Shown: positions 1 to 11,821, counted from the first letter of the stretch. The stretch: 64,000 nucleotides of DNA from Metridium senile (GCA_949775045.1 OX459097.1:8032954-8096953); one strand, 5' to 3'. A program made the numbers and translations. Notes: generated by a model from the letters alone, not told the origin.

Positions 1-44
1 CAGTTTCTTTAAAGTGTTCAATTATTTATAGATATTAATATATG

Positions 45-182
45 CCAAATTTATATCATCCAGAATATTTTTGACATCAATTTTTAATTGACAAAAATTG
101 AACAAAAACGCATTTTTTATTTCATATTATGCTAAATTTATACCATCCAGAATACTTAATTTTTGACATCAATTTTAATTGG
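45..182. repeat. direct repeat pair
   Basis: Two copies of a roughly 45-55 bp segment containing CATCCAGAATA and TTTGACATCAATTTT lie about 84 bp apart (about 45-100 and 128-182). They differ by a few substitutions and a short indel. No coding role is visible. Confidence 0.6.
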
Positions 183-2225
183 TTTTACATGTTTGGCACG
201 TGCCCGTACGTCCGTTTTTTGTGCTTGACCTTCTTATCTATATCTTTGTTAACTATTATCTTGTTTCGGATCCAATAAAATATGCATGCGCAGTTGGACT
301 TAACCTTGCAACTTTCCCTTCTCCAGGCCCTAACCGTCTTCTCGAAACCCCAGCTAATCCGAACAGATGGGTACCCTGTGCCAATTATAAAAGAGAAAAA
401 AATGAAAAAAAATATGACTGTGTTGTGCTTCAATTGTGAAATTCGTTTTATCACCAAGGTGGAATGATTGATTGACCCGTACTTTACCGTGGTTCAGTGC
501 ACGCTACAAGGTACAGTGCTATAAAGTTAACAAGACACCTCAGCGACTCAAACAATTTTCAAGTATCATTACGACCCTGATAAAGCATAAAATCGACTCG
601 CTATTACTCCGGGAAAGTGACATCGCTTTCGACAACTCGAACCGACGAGTGAGGTAAGTTTGACATATACTTTTCGTCGTAATAACGTAACTTGGTTGTA
701 AGACGCCATATAGCTCAAGACAAACGTTCGTGCTGTTGCTATACCATCAGTGTAGTTCAACAATTTCGAACGAGCTGCATTCAGCGTAACATATAGATAT
801 CTATCTACATATTACACTGAATATCATACATTCTGTAGGACTTTAATAAACACATGTAAACAGTTTTGCCCCTTGAAAGGCTCCAACGAACAAGCACTTA
901 AAAATACCTGAAAATAGCGCTAGAAGATGCCAAGCTCCAAAACATTGAGGAAAGAGTTTTAAACAACTGCTTACCTTAATCTAAAGTTGGACGATTTGAG
1001 TGGCATCCTGTATTATTTCCTTAGCATTCTTGATCAGCTATCGTCTAGGCTAAACATGTCGTGTAAGATGGTCACACTTACGTTGCTCTATAACATCAAT
1101 AATATTTCGCGTTCTCATCGTTCGTGTTGGTGAGATCCGTACATACATTCACGTAATTGTCCACTTTTAGATAAACTTTGAATTTTCGAACTTTGCCCGT
1201 CTGCATACCTCTCGTTGATAACTAAAATCGATTATAATAAAAACTAAACATCGAAATCCTTGTGTTTCTAATCTCTATAAAGCTTTTACCCTTCACTGAA
1301 CCATCAAATACTGTCAAGTGTTCTGTAAATAGCACATAAACCTGTGGAATATATTGAACGGTCTCGCCAGTCGACTTTCTCTTTGGGCTCCCTGTGGCGA
1401 GACCGGAGACCTCAAGACAAAATAAATCATTTGGCACTTTCATCATTTCCGTGTCATCTGGAATTTATAAACGAAACCAATATTCCAGGTCATATAATTT
1501 AGTTCTTCGAAGAGAAATGCAGCTATTCTTATCATCTACTTGACGCTGCAATAAAATCTATCATCGTAGTCAATTGAAAAATGTGAACAATTCTAAAATC
1601 GGAATCGCGCAATATATGTCACACAACGCAAAGAGAGTATTGTGTGACAAGCTATTTTTGGCTACTACACTAAAACGATAAAGGTTAACATTGGCTTCCA
1701 GTGATACCGATTTCAAAGGATTGAAGTAAACTTTGTCCAAAACAAAATGTATGCCCTATTTCAAGGCCGGAAGGTATTATTGGTATCGAGGCGACAAAAT
1801 TCTTTAAAAAGATAAAAACTTTTTGTTTTTTTTTTGGTTATTTTTTTATTATTTTGCGTCAATCAGTCCTCTTTTCAGTAGTCTCTTATACATTCTTCAT
1901 TCGTCCGAAAATTCTCCATTTAATAGAGTTAATTGTAAATGGTAACGTGTCAACTTATAAATATTTTATAAAATGCTGGCCTGCGACAGCGTGAGACCTG
2001 TCGTTCCTTGATTCATACATTTAACATTGAAATAATATCTCTTTGGGGATTGGCTGAAAAGTGTACAACACCAGCTGGTAGTAAATAGGCTTTGATCCAC
2101 GTGTGAGCCAGATATGATAGAAAACGTATTTTTAACATATGAATTGAAAGGCAGATTTGTAATTTTAACAATTCGTGCATGTGGAAACCTGTTTGGTAAT
2201 TATGTAACATCTGCTGAGTCACTTT
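183..2225. other. no gene recognised
   Basis: Only short unsupported ORFs occur here. None has a signal peptide, domain or convincing splice context that I can see. The stretch is AT-rich and mostly unique within the window, apart from a GGGCTCCCTGTGG motif near 1386 that recurs at 24047 and 38058. Confidence 0.5.
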
Positions 2226-2640
2226 TTACATTTGATAATAGAAGAGGATCATATTGATTAAGATGATAATCATGACGACGTTGAAGATGGGTTTGATAAT
2301 AATGAATGATGACGATGATGATAATGATAACAATGATAATGATGATCGGTGATAATGATAACAATGATAATGATGATCGATGACAATGATGATAATGACC
2401 ACAATAATGATGATGATAATGATAACAATGATAATGATGATCGATGATAATGATAACAATGATAATGATGATCGATGATAATGATAACAATGATAATGAT
2501 GATCGATGATAATTATGACGATGACAATGATAATAGCAATGATGACGATGATAACAATAATAATGATGACGATGATAACAATGATAATGATGATCGATGA
2601 CAATGACAATAATAATGATGACGATGATTATAAACATCAC
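2226..2640. repeat. GAT/AAT-rich minisatellite
   Basis: Degenerate tandem repeats of about 30 bp built from GATGATCGATGA and TAATGATAACAATGATAATG. The His/Ile/Val-rich ORFs read antisense through it (up to 146 codons) are artefacts of the repeat. Confidence 0.85.
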
Positions 2641-2871
2641 AATGCTAATGCATGATGTTGATAATAATAATGATGACGATATGGGGATAATGATAGTGGT
2701 CTCGATAAAGATAATTAGATAATACGGCGATGTTGATGACCAATATGACGACGATAATTTAATAAGACATTATAAAACCGGAAATAAAATGACTCAATCA
2801 ATGTCAATGAGTGGGTAGAGTTAGGAAGTCCAACAAGTGTTTTCTCTAGAATAGATCAGATCGTATTACGG

Positions 2872-3062
2872 TTCTCGTCGATCAACCTCAGCCACGATAA
2901 CGTGTAATATATTCTTTAGAATTTGAACATAGCCCGTGGAATTTTAAAGTTTTTTGCAATTGTTTCATAACGTGAACATGCCTTAAATTACTGCGAGCTG
3001 TAGTTAAATCCTAAAGAATATATTACACGCTATCGAGGCTGCATGAGATTGATCGACGACAA
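2872..3062. mobile_element. inverted-repeat element (MITE-like)
   Basis: The left arm (GTCGATCAACCTCAGCC, later GTGTAATATATTCTTTAG) is matched as reverse complement by the right arm (CTAAAGAATATATTACAC, ending TTGATCGACGAC). The arms are about 50 bp and imperfect. There is no coding capacity, and I could not define a target duplication. Confidence 0.6.
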
Positions 3063-3439
3063 AAGTAGCCTCCAGTATGCAGCCGCTCATTTGTGTCGTC
3101 ACGCAACCTTCTCTCTATGACAAAAGCTGAGCTACTACATTTATACGCAAATGCCTTTTTGAATAATAGATACAAGTTGAGGCATTCGGGTCAACTTTTT
3201 GTTTTGCCCAAGAGCCGTGACTTGAATCCATTGTTTGAAAATATTGAAATATAACCGTGTAATAACAGCGATTCTAAGTACCTTCGTTTCAGAAATACCG
3301 TATGCAATCTTGAAAACAATGCCATTATATATTATTGTAGGTGAGAAGTAACAAAAGACTTTGATTAGAGCGCGAGAGTTTTTTTTAACAGATATTTGAA
3401 CAGAAAAATAGGCATATCTTTGATAGAGTACAAATAATA

Positions 3440-3610
3440 GTGGCTTTCATTAACCCGTGAAACAAAGTGTAATAGGGAAAGAGTATTAAAGTGTATTGAT
3501 ATGTAATAGTGCTATTGAACAAATGATTATAAAACACAAAGTTAAAGTTAAAGTGTAATAAAGTGTAATAAAGTGTGCTAAAGTGTGTTTCACGGGTTAA
3601 TGAAAACCAC
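3440..3610. mobile_element. MITE, TTAACCCGTGAAACA family
   Basis: About 170 bp bounded by near-perfect inverted ends (TTTCATTAACCCGTGAAAC and GTTTCACGGGTTAATGAAAA) with AAAGTGTAATA internal repeats. The same family recurs at 5050-5188, twice at 9943-10213, and as decayed copies in most array units (about 12950, 19674, 32871, 39365 and 56226). Confidence 0.75.
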
Positions 3611-3615
3611 TCTAT

Positions 3616-3729
3616 ACCCGTGAAACAAGTATAGTACTAATTAGTACTAAATAGTGATAATTAAACAATAGAAAACAATATAGAATTAGCATAAAATATC
3701 GCTATTTAGTACTATTTATGTTTCACGCT
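3616..3729. mobile_element. MITE, CCGTGAAACAAGTA / AGTACTAAATAGTGATA family
   Basis: Ends CCCGTGAAACAAGTA and GTTTCACGC with internal AGTACTAATTAGTACTAAA. In reverse orientation the same element appears in the array at 31715-31809, at 46570-46684, and at 53936-53962 plus 55099-55174, where another transposon splits it. Confidence 0.65.
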
Positions 3730-4896
3730 TTTAATGTTTGTGCTCTATGTGTACGTTTGTATGCTTGTACCGATAAGAAAAATATTACAAAATTACGTAA
3801 GTACTAACAAGGTTTTTCACGCTTAAAGTCCTATAATAGCTCGTGTTAGAATTGAATTGCGTCAGTCTTGCTTACCACAAAACTATCCTAGTGCTGTATC
3901 AGAGGTTTGTGTGGTTACGACATCTCAACCATACCGTGTGACGTATATTATATGATCATTTACATTTCGCGTTAGTTCCAATTGTGATTTGATTCAAGAA
4001 AAGAAAAAGACTATATCTTTTTACGTTTATGATTTGTAAATATAAATACTCTAACAAGAAAAGAAATTGGAAATTTGAATTGTATATATGAATTACACAT
4101 AAAATAGTATTTAAAAAAAGTATTTAACAACGTGGGTTTTTGTTCGCTTCAAGCAATTGAATTTTTTTTTCCACAGTGCTTAGTCATCCAGTTTTTTTCC
4201 CAACTTGTTTCCGCGGTTTGCTTCAAAAACTACTTATTTCTAATACTTCCTCTTTAGCATCTCATTAAAAAAAATAATTATTAAACAATTATATAAAAAC
4301 CTGGGCTGTAGTTGTGTCTATTTCTCGTGGGCTAATTTCATATATTATATTCTAGACATTATTTACTGATGGATTGCAGTGTATATCAATACTAATTATA
4401 AAACACATTTTCATTGAATAAAGATGACTTTAATATCAATGCAATAAGTTTTGATAAAAAAGAAATGTCTTTAAGTTTTTTATAAAAAAGTAAATATTTC
4501 TAAACGGTATCGTTTGTGGACACGTGCTATCTATTTTATGCCGGAAAGATTGCTTTATCGACACTGATGACGTCGACATTGATTGGTTTTTAGTAATAGC
4601 TGGCCTAGCTTTCGGCTGAATTAAAATTTTAAACATTTTCACTAAAATTATTTTGCGTAGCAAATTATGAAATACAAATAAATGGCAAAATAATTATATT
4701 ACTAAGAAATGCCAAAATAATTATACATGTATTACTCAACTAAGCTAAAATACTGGTAATTATTAAAACGTGTACCGGTTACATGTACTTTAACTAGTAA
4801 CATGTAGTTTGAGGTTTATTAAATGATATGAGGGGGAAAGTTTCTTCTATTCATAGTAACAAAATCAGTATTAAAATTACGTGACATCAATACTGG
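3730..4896. other. no gene recognised; distal upstream region of the 4996 gene
   Basis: AT-rich sequence without a supported ORF or repeat family. The last several hundred bases presumably include upstream regulatory sequence for the peptide gene that follows, but I see no specific motif. Confidence 0.4.
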
Positions 4897-4908
4897 TATA
4901 TATAAAAG
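4897..4908 (+). promoter_or_regulatory. TATA box of the cysteine-rich peptide gene
   Basis: TATATATAAAAG lies 88-99 bp upstream of the start codon, which places the expected transcription start near 4930. The 5' leader between there and 4996 has two short upstream ATGs only if transcription starts earlier than expected. Confidence 0.65.
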
Positions 4909-4995
4909 AGGGATGCAATGTGGAGTTCATCACTACAATAATCTATTACTACAGACAAGAAACGTTTTTGGATATAACGACGAGTTCTATTCAGT

Positions 4996-6297
4996 ATGGT
5001 AAGTGATTACTCATATTTGTGTGTGCTATCATTCTATATGAGTGATAGAGTGGTTTTCATTAACCAATGTGAAACACACTATAGTAGATCACTCTTTAAT
5101 GTACCTTAATTTCATTGTGTTATTTTGTTGTTATTTGACTATCACGCTTTAACTAATTTAATTTGTTTCACGGGTTAATGAAAACAACTTTATCATTATT
5201 TAAGATAAATTAATTATTTTTTTACTTGTATGATATATAGCTTAAATAATACGCGCGCTTTGATTGGCTGATTCACTTAAAAAACCGTACTCTATTCTAC
5301 CGGTAGAGATATGGTTTTAGAAATGCGCCATATTGATGGACCATACTGTTAGTTGGAAGTTATCTCTGTATCGCTTTCAGCTCGTGATTTTTAAACTTTT
5401 CACGTGTTTCTCCCAACATCCCGCGTGCTTCGTTTCACCGTTAGAGTCATAGAAAGTAGCTTCTATTGTTTGAATATATTATTACGATCGCCATTATGAT
5501 GGCTATAGTTCCCATTTGGGACTTCTGTATTTTTCTTGTTAAGATATACACCCTTTCCGAGAAACTTTGTCACCCGTGAAGTGAAGAGCCTACAAGCTAG
5601 TAGCGCAGGGGATTATGGGTTATCTATGTAAACTTTATTAGAACGCAGGGATTTCATGGCCACATTGCTACACTTGTCAATATGTTATTGAGAAATGTCC
5701 GTTCTGACTTATCAAACAACAAGAAAGGCGTTCCGAATGCACATTTAGTTTCTGAACTGTTCCATGATCCTTTGCGCCACTAGCTTGTGTGCTTTTCACG
5801 GGTGACAAACTTTCTCGGAAAGGGTGTATACTTTTCTGACCAATGATAACTTTGAAATCCTTAATCATATATAATAAAATAATGATTGCCACTCATAAAC
5901 GTTTATACAATTTTTTAAGAGTCCGAACTTACAAAATTTAAGCAGTATTATTATTTATTTTATAACTGTATGTTTATTTTTGAATTCCGTTGAGAAAACC
6001 TCTAAATTTCTTTTTTTTTAACAGATTTGGGGGTCACTACTTCTATCCATAACACTAATCCTGTACTCAAGTACTACCGTCATCCATTGCGCTCCCTGTA
6101 CCCCAATGCAGCGATCCGCAGCTTGTGAGAGTATTAGTCATTCAGTAAATATTGCTACTGGTAAAAGAATCAAAATCATTACATGCCGTAATGCATCAGT
6201 ATCGTGTTTGGGCCAAGGCCTACGTGCTGATGGAACTGTTAAGAGTTGTGTGCCTATATACGGCCCTAATGGAATCATGGGATGTGGGTGTGGCTAA
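4996..6297 (+). CDS. secreted cysteine-rich peptide, 91 aa, two exons (diverged relative of the array genes)
   Basis: Exon 1 contributes only the start codon (4996-4998), followed at once by the donor GTAAGTG. Exon 2 (6025-6297) follows a pyrimidine-rich acceptor ending AACAG and runs to TAA. The joined frame gives 91 residues. Residues 2-22 are a hydrophobic signal peptide (WGSLLLSITLILY core) ending I-H-C. Cysteines at 23, 26, 35, 55, 62, 76, 88 and 90 give C-x2-C-x8-C-x19-C-x6-C-x13-C-x11-C-x-C. N57-A-S is a possible glycosylation site. The C-x6-C spacing, C-x-P-I after the sixth cysteine, the terminal C-x-C and the tiny first exon with a phase-0 intron all match the seven array genes starting 9.7 kb downstream, so I infer common ancestry. 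The 1,026-bp intron holds two MITEs. Function is not known; a secreted defence, venom or signalling peptide is possible. An unspliced reading from the internal ATG at 6106 would lack the signal peptide and is less likely. Confidence 0.75.
5050..5188. mobile_element. intronic MITE, TTAACCCGTGAAACA family
   Basis: Inverted ends GTGGTTTTCATTAACC and GGGTTAATGAAAACAAC lie inside the intron of the 4996 gene. The left arm has diverged (CCAATGTGAAAC), which suggests an old insertion. Confidence 0.65.
5545..5830. mobile_element. intronic fold-back MITE, TATACACCCTTTCCGAG ends
   Basis: Arms of about 40 bp: TATACACCCTTTCCGAGAAA ... TCACCCGTGAA on the left, and TTCACGGGTGAC ... TCTCGGAAAGGGTGTATA on the right. 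Inner matches (ACAAGCTAGT / ACTAGCTTGT) extend the arms. It lies in the intron of the 4996 gene and has no coding capacity; the TA at each end may be a target duplication. Confidence 0.75.
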
Positions 6298-6491
6298 CAC
6301 GTGGCTTTAGAAATACTGCTGTATTCAGTGAATATTTAACATTTACTATTATAATATAAATATGTGAAGGGCTGGTTCCCATAACGTCATGTGTAAATTC
6401 TAATTTGACTAGATGTAACAAAAATGTATTTCTATATTATATGGAATGAAAAATGTATTTTCATATTGAAACTGAAAGCCATTTATAATGA

Positions 6492-6497
6492 AATAAA
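6492..6497 (+). terminator. poly(A) signal AATAAA
   Basis: Canonical AATAAA 195 bp after the stop codon of the 4996 gene, in an AT-rich 3' region. It is the first AATAAA I see downstream of that stop. Confidence 0.55.
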
Positions 6498-6635
6498 TTT
6501 GAATATATAATATGAAATAATATGAAAGTATTATATGTGTTGCAAACAGATGATGGTACGAAGATGAAGATGATAATGATCGGTGGCGGTGGTGGTGGTA
6601 GTGGTAGTGGTGGTGGTGGGGAGGAGCGGGGTTCG

Positions 6636-6865
6636 GTACCCTGTGAGCAGAGGTTCAGTCCTTTCTCTTACGGCTAGAACGACGAAAGTAAACAACAACG
6701 TTAATTAACCCGTGAAAAAGTGATGTTTTCTGTACGTCATCACATGATTGAAAAACCAGTTTAAAACCAGTTTATAATTAGATAGCCCATAATGTTTTAC
6801 ATCCAGAAACAGGTTTCTTTCCTCGTCGTTCCAGGTAAGAGAAAGGAACCTCTGCTCGCAGGGTA
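6636..6865. mobile_element. inverted-repeat element with CCCTGYGAGCAGAGGTT ends
   Basis: GTACCCTGTGAGCAGAGGTT ... CCTTTCTCTTAC at the left end is mirrored by GTAAGAGAAAGG ... AACCTCTGCTCGCAGGGT at the right. The arms are about 45 bp with mismatches. GGT-rich microsatellite flanks it on the left (6584-6620) and GAT repeats follow at about 6928-6950. Confidence 0.6.
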
Positions 6866-7045
6866 GGGGATTGGGGCTGGCTTTGTAGGAAATTGGAAGT
6901 GACTATAATGTTGAAGGTAATGGATATGATGATGATGATGATGATGATGAAGATAACAGATGTTGACGATATGATTGAAATTTCGTTAACTATCGGTGGT
7001 GGTGGTGGGGGCGTGGCGGATGATGGGTGATGTTAGAGGAATTGG

Positions 7046-7105
7046 TAGTTAACAGTTAATAATTTAGCCGTTTCTCAGTTAACAGTTAACCCCATTTAGA
7101 CCCTG
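7046..7105. repeat. solitary copy of an array spacer motif
   Basis: AGTTAACAGTTAA, then TTTAGCCGTTTCTCAGTTAA and CCCCATTTAGACCCTG. The same 60 bp is found at each unit junction of the array (for example 16489-16550), so this is an outlying copy 4 kb before the array begins. Confidence 0.7.
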
Positions 7106-7337
7106 GTTAAAATGTGCTGGTTAAATATTTTTATAAAAAGATATGATGCATAAAAGATATGGAATTACTTCAAATGTGTGTTCTGTCACGCTAATTTCCT
7201 TTGAAACATTCTTGGTAACGTCACGCAACGCGTTACACATTCCTAAACGTCCTCGGTACAGTCACGTATTCTTTACTTCCGCTACAACGCATAACCGGTC
7301 TCATAACCTTGACCTATATAATTTCGCACCAAAAAAA

Positions 7338-7503
7338 CACAGGTAGCCCAAGCTCTAAGTCACAGGATAAAGTGGATGATGATGAATTTTGGGAAAATCT
7401 TTGTTAATTTACAACATCTTGCATGCAAGAAAGAAACATTTTATTCAAATATTTCCCATACATTTACCAATATCATTTCTGTGAGAGCTTGGGCTACCTG
7501 TGC
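7338..7503. mobile_element. short MITE with perfect 19-bp ends
   Basis: CACAGGTAGCCCAAGCTCT (7338-7356) and its exact reverse complement near 7485-7503 bound about 165 bp of non-coding sequence. The small ORFs overlapping it have no support. Confidence 0.65.
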
Positions 7504-7953
7504 CAAAAGCCTGACATTGTCTTCCTGTCTCTGTCTTAGACGGCAACATACCGTGACGTTGACAAGAACCAAGCCGGCTTTCTGCTCTTCGTTTTTTTCG
7601 ATAAACTAAATGTAAAACAGTAATGTAAACAAAGTAATTTAAATTAAAACAATATAAAAAACACACCTATATTTTGGCATCGATCAGAGAAAGAACTGAT
7701 TGCTTTAAAACCGTTAATAACGCTCTACATTACACTGTGGGAAACGTTATATCTGTTTTATATTGTGAGTCGGTTTGGAATTTGAACATCGGATATTCAT
7801 GTATCTCGCATTGGGACACCTTTGCCATCATGCAAAGCGATTTGCAGTTAGAGTTCCTGTCACACAGTAGAATTTTATCCAAAAACTGAGATAAATCCGA
7901 TACAATAACACGTGTAGTCGAAGCTCCTCATGATCCACATTCTATGCAGACGA

Positions 7954-8513
7954 ACTGAATTCACGAAATCCAGTAATAAGGTGAGATTATTTTTTTTATT
8001 CTAAAAACGTTGTGCAGCTCGATACGCATTTTTGAACAATATGAAATTTAAGGAAATTAATGCATGCAGACATCATGACATTATTAGAACTGCTCACTTT
8101 TAAACGAACGAACTGAATTCACGAAATCCAGTAAAAAGGTGAAGATATTTTTTTTATTCTAAAAAGCGTTTTTCACTGAGCTTGGTAGGTCATTCTGGAA
8201 AGAAGGAAAGAAAATGCATGTAGGCATTTTACATGAATGGAAGTATAGAATACTATAAAGACTAAATATCTCAACAATAACCCATATGTTCTTTAGGATA
8301 GCAACTGACTGCCCTACAACTCAGATAGGTCATTCTGGAAAGAAGGAAAGAAAATGCATGTAGGCATTTTACATGAATGGAAGTATAGAATACTATAAAG
8401 ACTAAATATATCAACAATAATCCATATGTTCTTTAGGATAGTAACTGACTGATCTACAAGTCAGATAGGTCATTCTGGAAAGAAGGAAAGAAAATCCATA
8501 CAGACATTTCACA
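7954..8513. repeat. tandem repeats of 155 bp and 140 bp
   Basis: First, GAACTGAATTCACGAAATCC recurs after 155 bp (7954 and 8109). Then a 140-bp unit beginning TAGGTCATTCTGGAAAGAAG starts at 8186, 8326 and 8466; the third copy is interrupted at about 8514 by a MITE, and its remainder resumes near 8862-8935. Confidence 0.8.
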
Positions 8514-8861
8514 GTGCGAATCAAAAAACCGTGGGCACCTAGAAATATTTTAGAAATCGTTTAATGTTCATATATATGTTGGTCTTCAAAGGTCATGGGT
8601 TCAAATCCCGTTGAAGTCCCGAATTCTTTTTTCGGGCTTCTATAATGGCAATTACTTTACTCCGCGACGATCATACTCATACACAACGTTCATTGTTCGT
8701 TAAACAACTCACAAACAAATATATCACCGCATGCAAGAAGTTTGACCGATATGTAGTATAATAAACATTTTGTAGTTAGAGTTGTTTGTGAGTTGTTCAA
8801 CGAACAATAAACGATTTCTAAAATATTTCTGGTTGCACACGGTTTTTCGATTCGCACTGTA
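8514..8861. mobile_element. MITE, GTGCGAATC family
   Basis: Ends AGTGCGAATCAAAAAACCGT and ACGGTTTTTCGATTCGCACT, with subterminal CTAGAAATATTTTAGAAATCG mirrored at the right end, interrupt a 140-bp tandem repeat. A second inner inverted pair (CAACTCACAAAC / GTTTGTGAGTTG) is present. A tRNA-like T-arm (ATGGG TTCAAAT CCCGT) lies near 8610-8627. Another full copy is at 24209-24396; 5' fragments are at 18521 and 38221. Confidence 0.8.
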
Positions 8862-8935
8862 ATGATTCGAAGTATAGAACACTTTATAGACTAAATATCA
8901 TATCCATACGTTCATTAGGGTAGTAGGTTGACATT

Positions 8936-9942
8936 TAAAGTGTCTCGGTTATTCCTCTCCGACGAATTGTGATCAAGCCATGCTTTCTAACGTTCATCTA
9001 ACAACCTTTTTAAATAAGGTGTCTTTGCTAGACTACATTAGTGATGTCCAAGTAAAGTTTTTCAAAATCGGTGTCTTTTAGTTGCTCTAGGAACTTAAAT
9101 TAAGGTACCCTGAACTTTGAATTAATAATTATAATTACCTTATATAATCTTTTCAAATAGTTCGTCTTTACTTGTAATTTGTTTTAATATATGTCTATAT
9201 GTGAATGTTTCCAAAATAGGTGTATTGTCTAAACGTTTTCAAAATTCGCATCTATCTTATATATCTTATATAGGAATTTATTGTAATGCTACTTAACCAT
9301 ATTTGGCCATATGGTAGCAAGGTATTGTGGGGGAGTAATGAATACCTTTTGACTTAGTCACTGTCACCTCGCACCTTAATGAGTCACTGTAGTGTTAAGC
9401 TTGGGGGAGGGAGGGAACTTGATGGAAATATGGGGAAAGTCCCAATTCAAGCTTGACCATCAGTAGTCTAAAAGGTACAGGAGAAGTGTATCCTCTCTAA
9501 CCAACGTACAAATGAGTAGGCCGTGACTGCTTGAGACGGGAGAAAAGTAAGGGGGTCCTAAGCCCTAACGGATTCACTTAGTTGCACCTGTATTTCGGAG
9601 GTTGAGTGGGAGTGAAAGGCGGAAAAGAAGTAGATGGAAGGGAAGGCCATTTTCATCCAGATAAAGGCCCAGCCATCATGCATGGCGTTACCTATAATTT
9701 TAGACAAAAAAGGTTGACAAAATGTGATTTTTGAGTAAAAACTGCACAAAACGTATTTTAGTCTATAACATCTTTCCCCCTTGAACCAATGTTGCATGAA
9801 ACATTGTCGAACTCAACCATACCAACACATTGACAATGGGGGAGGTGGGTAAGGGCATGAGGACACCCTTTTGTAGTTTGATGCGAATAATGTCTCAGAC
9901 TTGTAAAAACGTTGTCAACTATTTTTGTCCAAGATTATAGAG
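8936..9942. other. no gene recognised
   Basis: Mixed sequence with G-rich patches (9400-9430 and 9835-9860). The 79-codon antisense ORF at 9558-9797 has no domain, signal peptide or splice support, and I do not call it. Confidence 0.4.
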
Positions 9943-10213
9943 CTGTTCTTACTAACCCGTGAAACAAAGTATATTAGTTAAAGTGTGATATATAGTGTCA
10001 AATAAGAACAAAAAAAACACAATGGAATTAAGTTGCATCAAAGAGTGATACACCAAAGAGTGTTTCACGGGTTAGAGTTGTTCTCATTAACCCGTGAAAC
10101 AAAGTGTATTATTTAAAGTGTGATTGTCAAATAACAACAAAAGAACACAATGGAATTAAGTTGCATCAAGGAGTAATACACTGCTAAAGAGTGTTTCACG
10201 GGTTAATGAAAAC
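9943..10213. mobile_element. two tandem MITEs, TTAACCCGTGAAACA family
   Basis: Two copies abut (9943-10074 and 10076-10213). Each starts with a variant of GTTCTCATTAACCCGTGAAA and ends with TGTTTCACGGGTTA. Their interiors are closely similar (ACACAATGGAATTAAGTTGC in both), so the pair likely arose by local duplication. Confidence 0.75.
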
Positions 10214-10339
10214 AAAATTAAGTTATAACCAGGTTATACCTCGAGCTATTCTTTCTTGATACTATAAATATATATAGATTTCTGACGTTCTCTCGTGCTT
10301 AGAATATATTATTTTTTATGAAATATAGATTTCTGAGCC

Positions 10340-10530
10340 CCTGCCAAGGGTTTTAGGGAACAAGGGAACAAGCGCATTTATTTTAAGGGAACAAGTGATA
10401 CTGCAAAATTATTTTCAGGGAACAAGGGAACAAAATATGATGAAACAATAGTTTTTTGGGATCATGGGAACATAAGGTAAAACATTTTAGGGAAACAGAT
10501 ATGTTACTTATGGGGAACAAGGGAGAAAAT
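10340..10530. repeat. degenerate GGGAACAA repeats
   Basis: Irregular repeats of AGGGAACAAGGGAACAA and variants (GGGATCATGGGAACATAA, GGGGAACAAGGGAGAAAA). No ORF is maintained. Confidence 0.6.
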
Positions 10531-11254
10531 GGAAAAGGATCATTTCTGACGTTTTCTCTTGTTTAAAATATACTATTTTTATTACGTTACTAGCTAGAAG
10601 TAAACATATCAACCAAAGTCCTTAAATATGTACAATAGTGCATCAATTACTACAAGGAATATGATATATTCAATACGACTAGCCGGGAGCCCATGGGGAA
10701 ATGTAACCTTACGCAGCACGTGCATCGACAAATATGTATGGGCTGCCTGTGGCAAGATCTAGAACGAATTAACAGATTAATGCAAGAATATAATTTGCAT
10801 ATAAGAAGGTCAAGAAGAAAGTCATATTTAGATAAACTTACAGCTTTTGCTTTACCACTTTATGATTAATGATGGTGATTAGTTAGGAGTTCTTATACAT
10901 CGGGGTTTGAAGCGAAATCATTAAGTATCGTTAATTCATGATTCTCTTCCATAGTCTATTTGTCTTTTGGCCGTACATCTATCATTCTACATCTGTCATT
11001 CAGACCATGATTCAGTCCTCAATTTGATTCAAAGATTCTTGATTGCTCAACATTTTAGCCTAGTCAGTGATTCATCATGCGCACTATATACATTATGGTC
11101 TACAAAAAATGAAAAAGTACAAAAGTTTAGAACAAAAAGTAAAATTAGACGTCTTTTTTAATCGAAATAAGTCTTTGCAGTGGCAATATTTCCATTGATT
11201 CTTCAGTTGAGAGGTTGCATTGCGATGGTCTGTAAAGTAAAGTTAAGAAAGTTA
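10531..11254. other. no gene recognised; left border of the array
   Basis: From about 11139 a diverged copy of the unit junction (AAAATTAGACGTC, TTGCATTGCGATGGTCTGTA) leads into the first well-preserved unit start at 11255. The 64-codon ORF at 10967 has no support. Confidence 0.45.
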
Positions 11255-11821
11255 AGTTAAATTAGACATCTTTTTTTAATCAAAGTTCAAGTCTTTGAAG
11301 CGGAAATATCCACGAAGTGTTCTATTGGTTCATTAGGTTTCATTGCGGTGGACACGTCTTTTCACTTCCTTGTAACGTAAAGTCACGCAACCGTATAATA
11401 AAAGCGTGTTGCGCTATGCTTGAATCGTCAAATTATAACAGTTACGGATCCGTTAGAGCGTGTTGCAGTTTGGCGTGTTTTGGTTGAGTGAACGCTATTC
11501 CGTCTTCACAGGATTATGTAATCAGAGTTACGGTTCCCTAAACGGAACGGATATTGACTGTTGACGTAATTTGTAGCTAGTGTGTTGGATAAGCAAAAGC
11601 GCTTTAGGTTCTCAGGCCTGTGATTTCCAAAGAACACTGGCAACACAATATATTTCGTGGATATAGTGTTTGCACGGTAGTAGAAAAATTGTAAAAAAAT
11701 TGTAGGCTTTAAAGTTTGCACACTTTTGATCAAATTTAAGACAAATAGAGTGTCTATTTTGGATATTCCGATCCAATTCCAAGTATTAGAGGAACTGTTT
11801 CTCGATCCACCGACTGCCACA

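Noticed and set aside
2200..2640. 146-codon His/Ile-rich ORF
   Set aside because: Translation of a GAT/AAT minisatellite; an overlapping frame is equally open.
8590..8640. tRNA gene
   Set aside because: Only a T-arm is recognisable; no acceptor, D-arm or anticodon arm pairs correctly.
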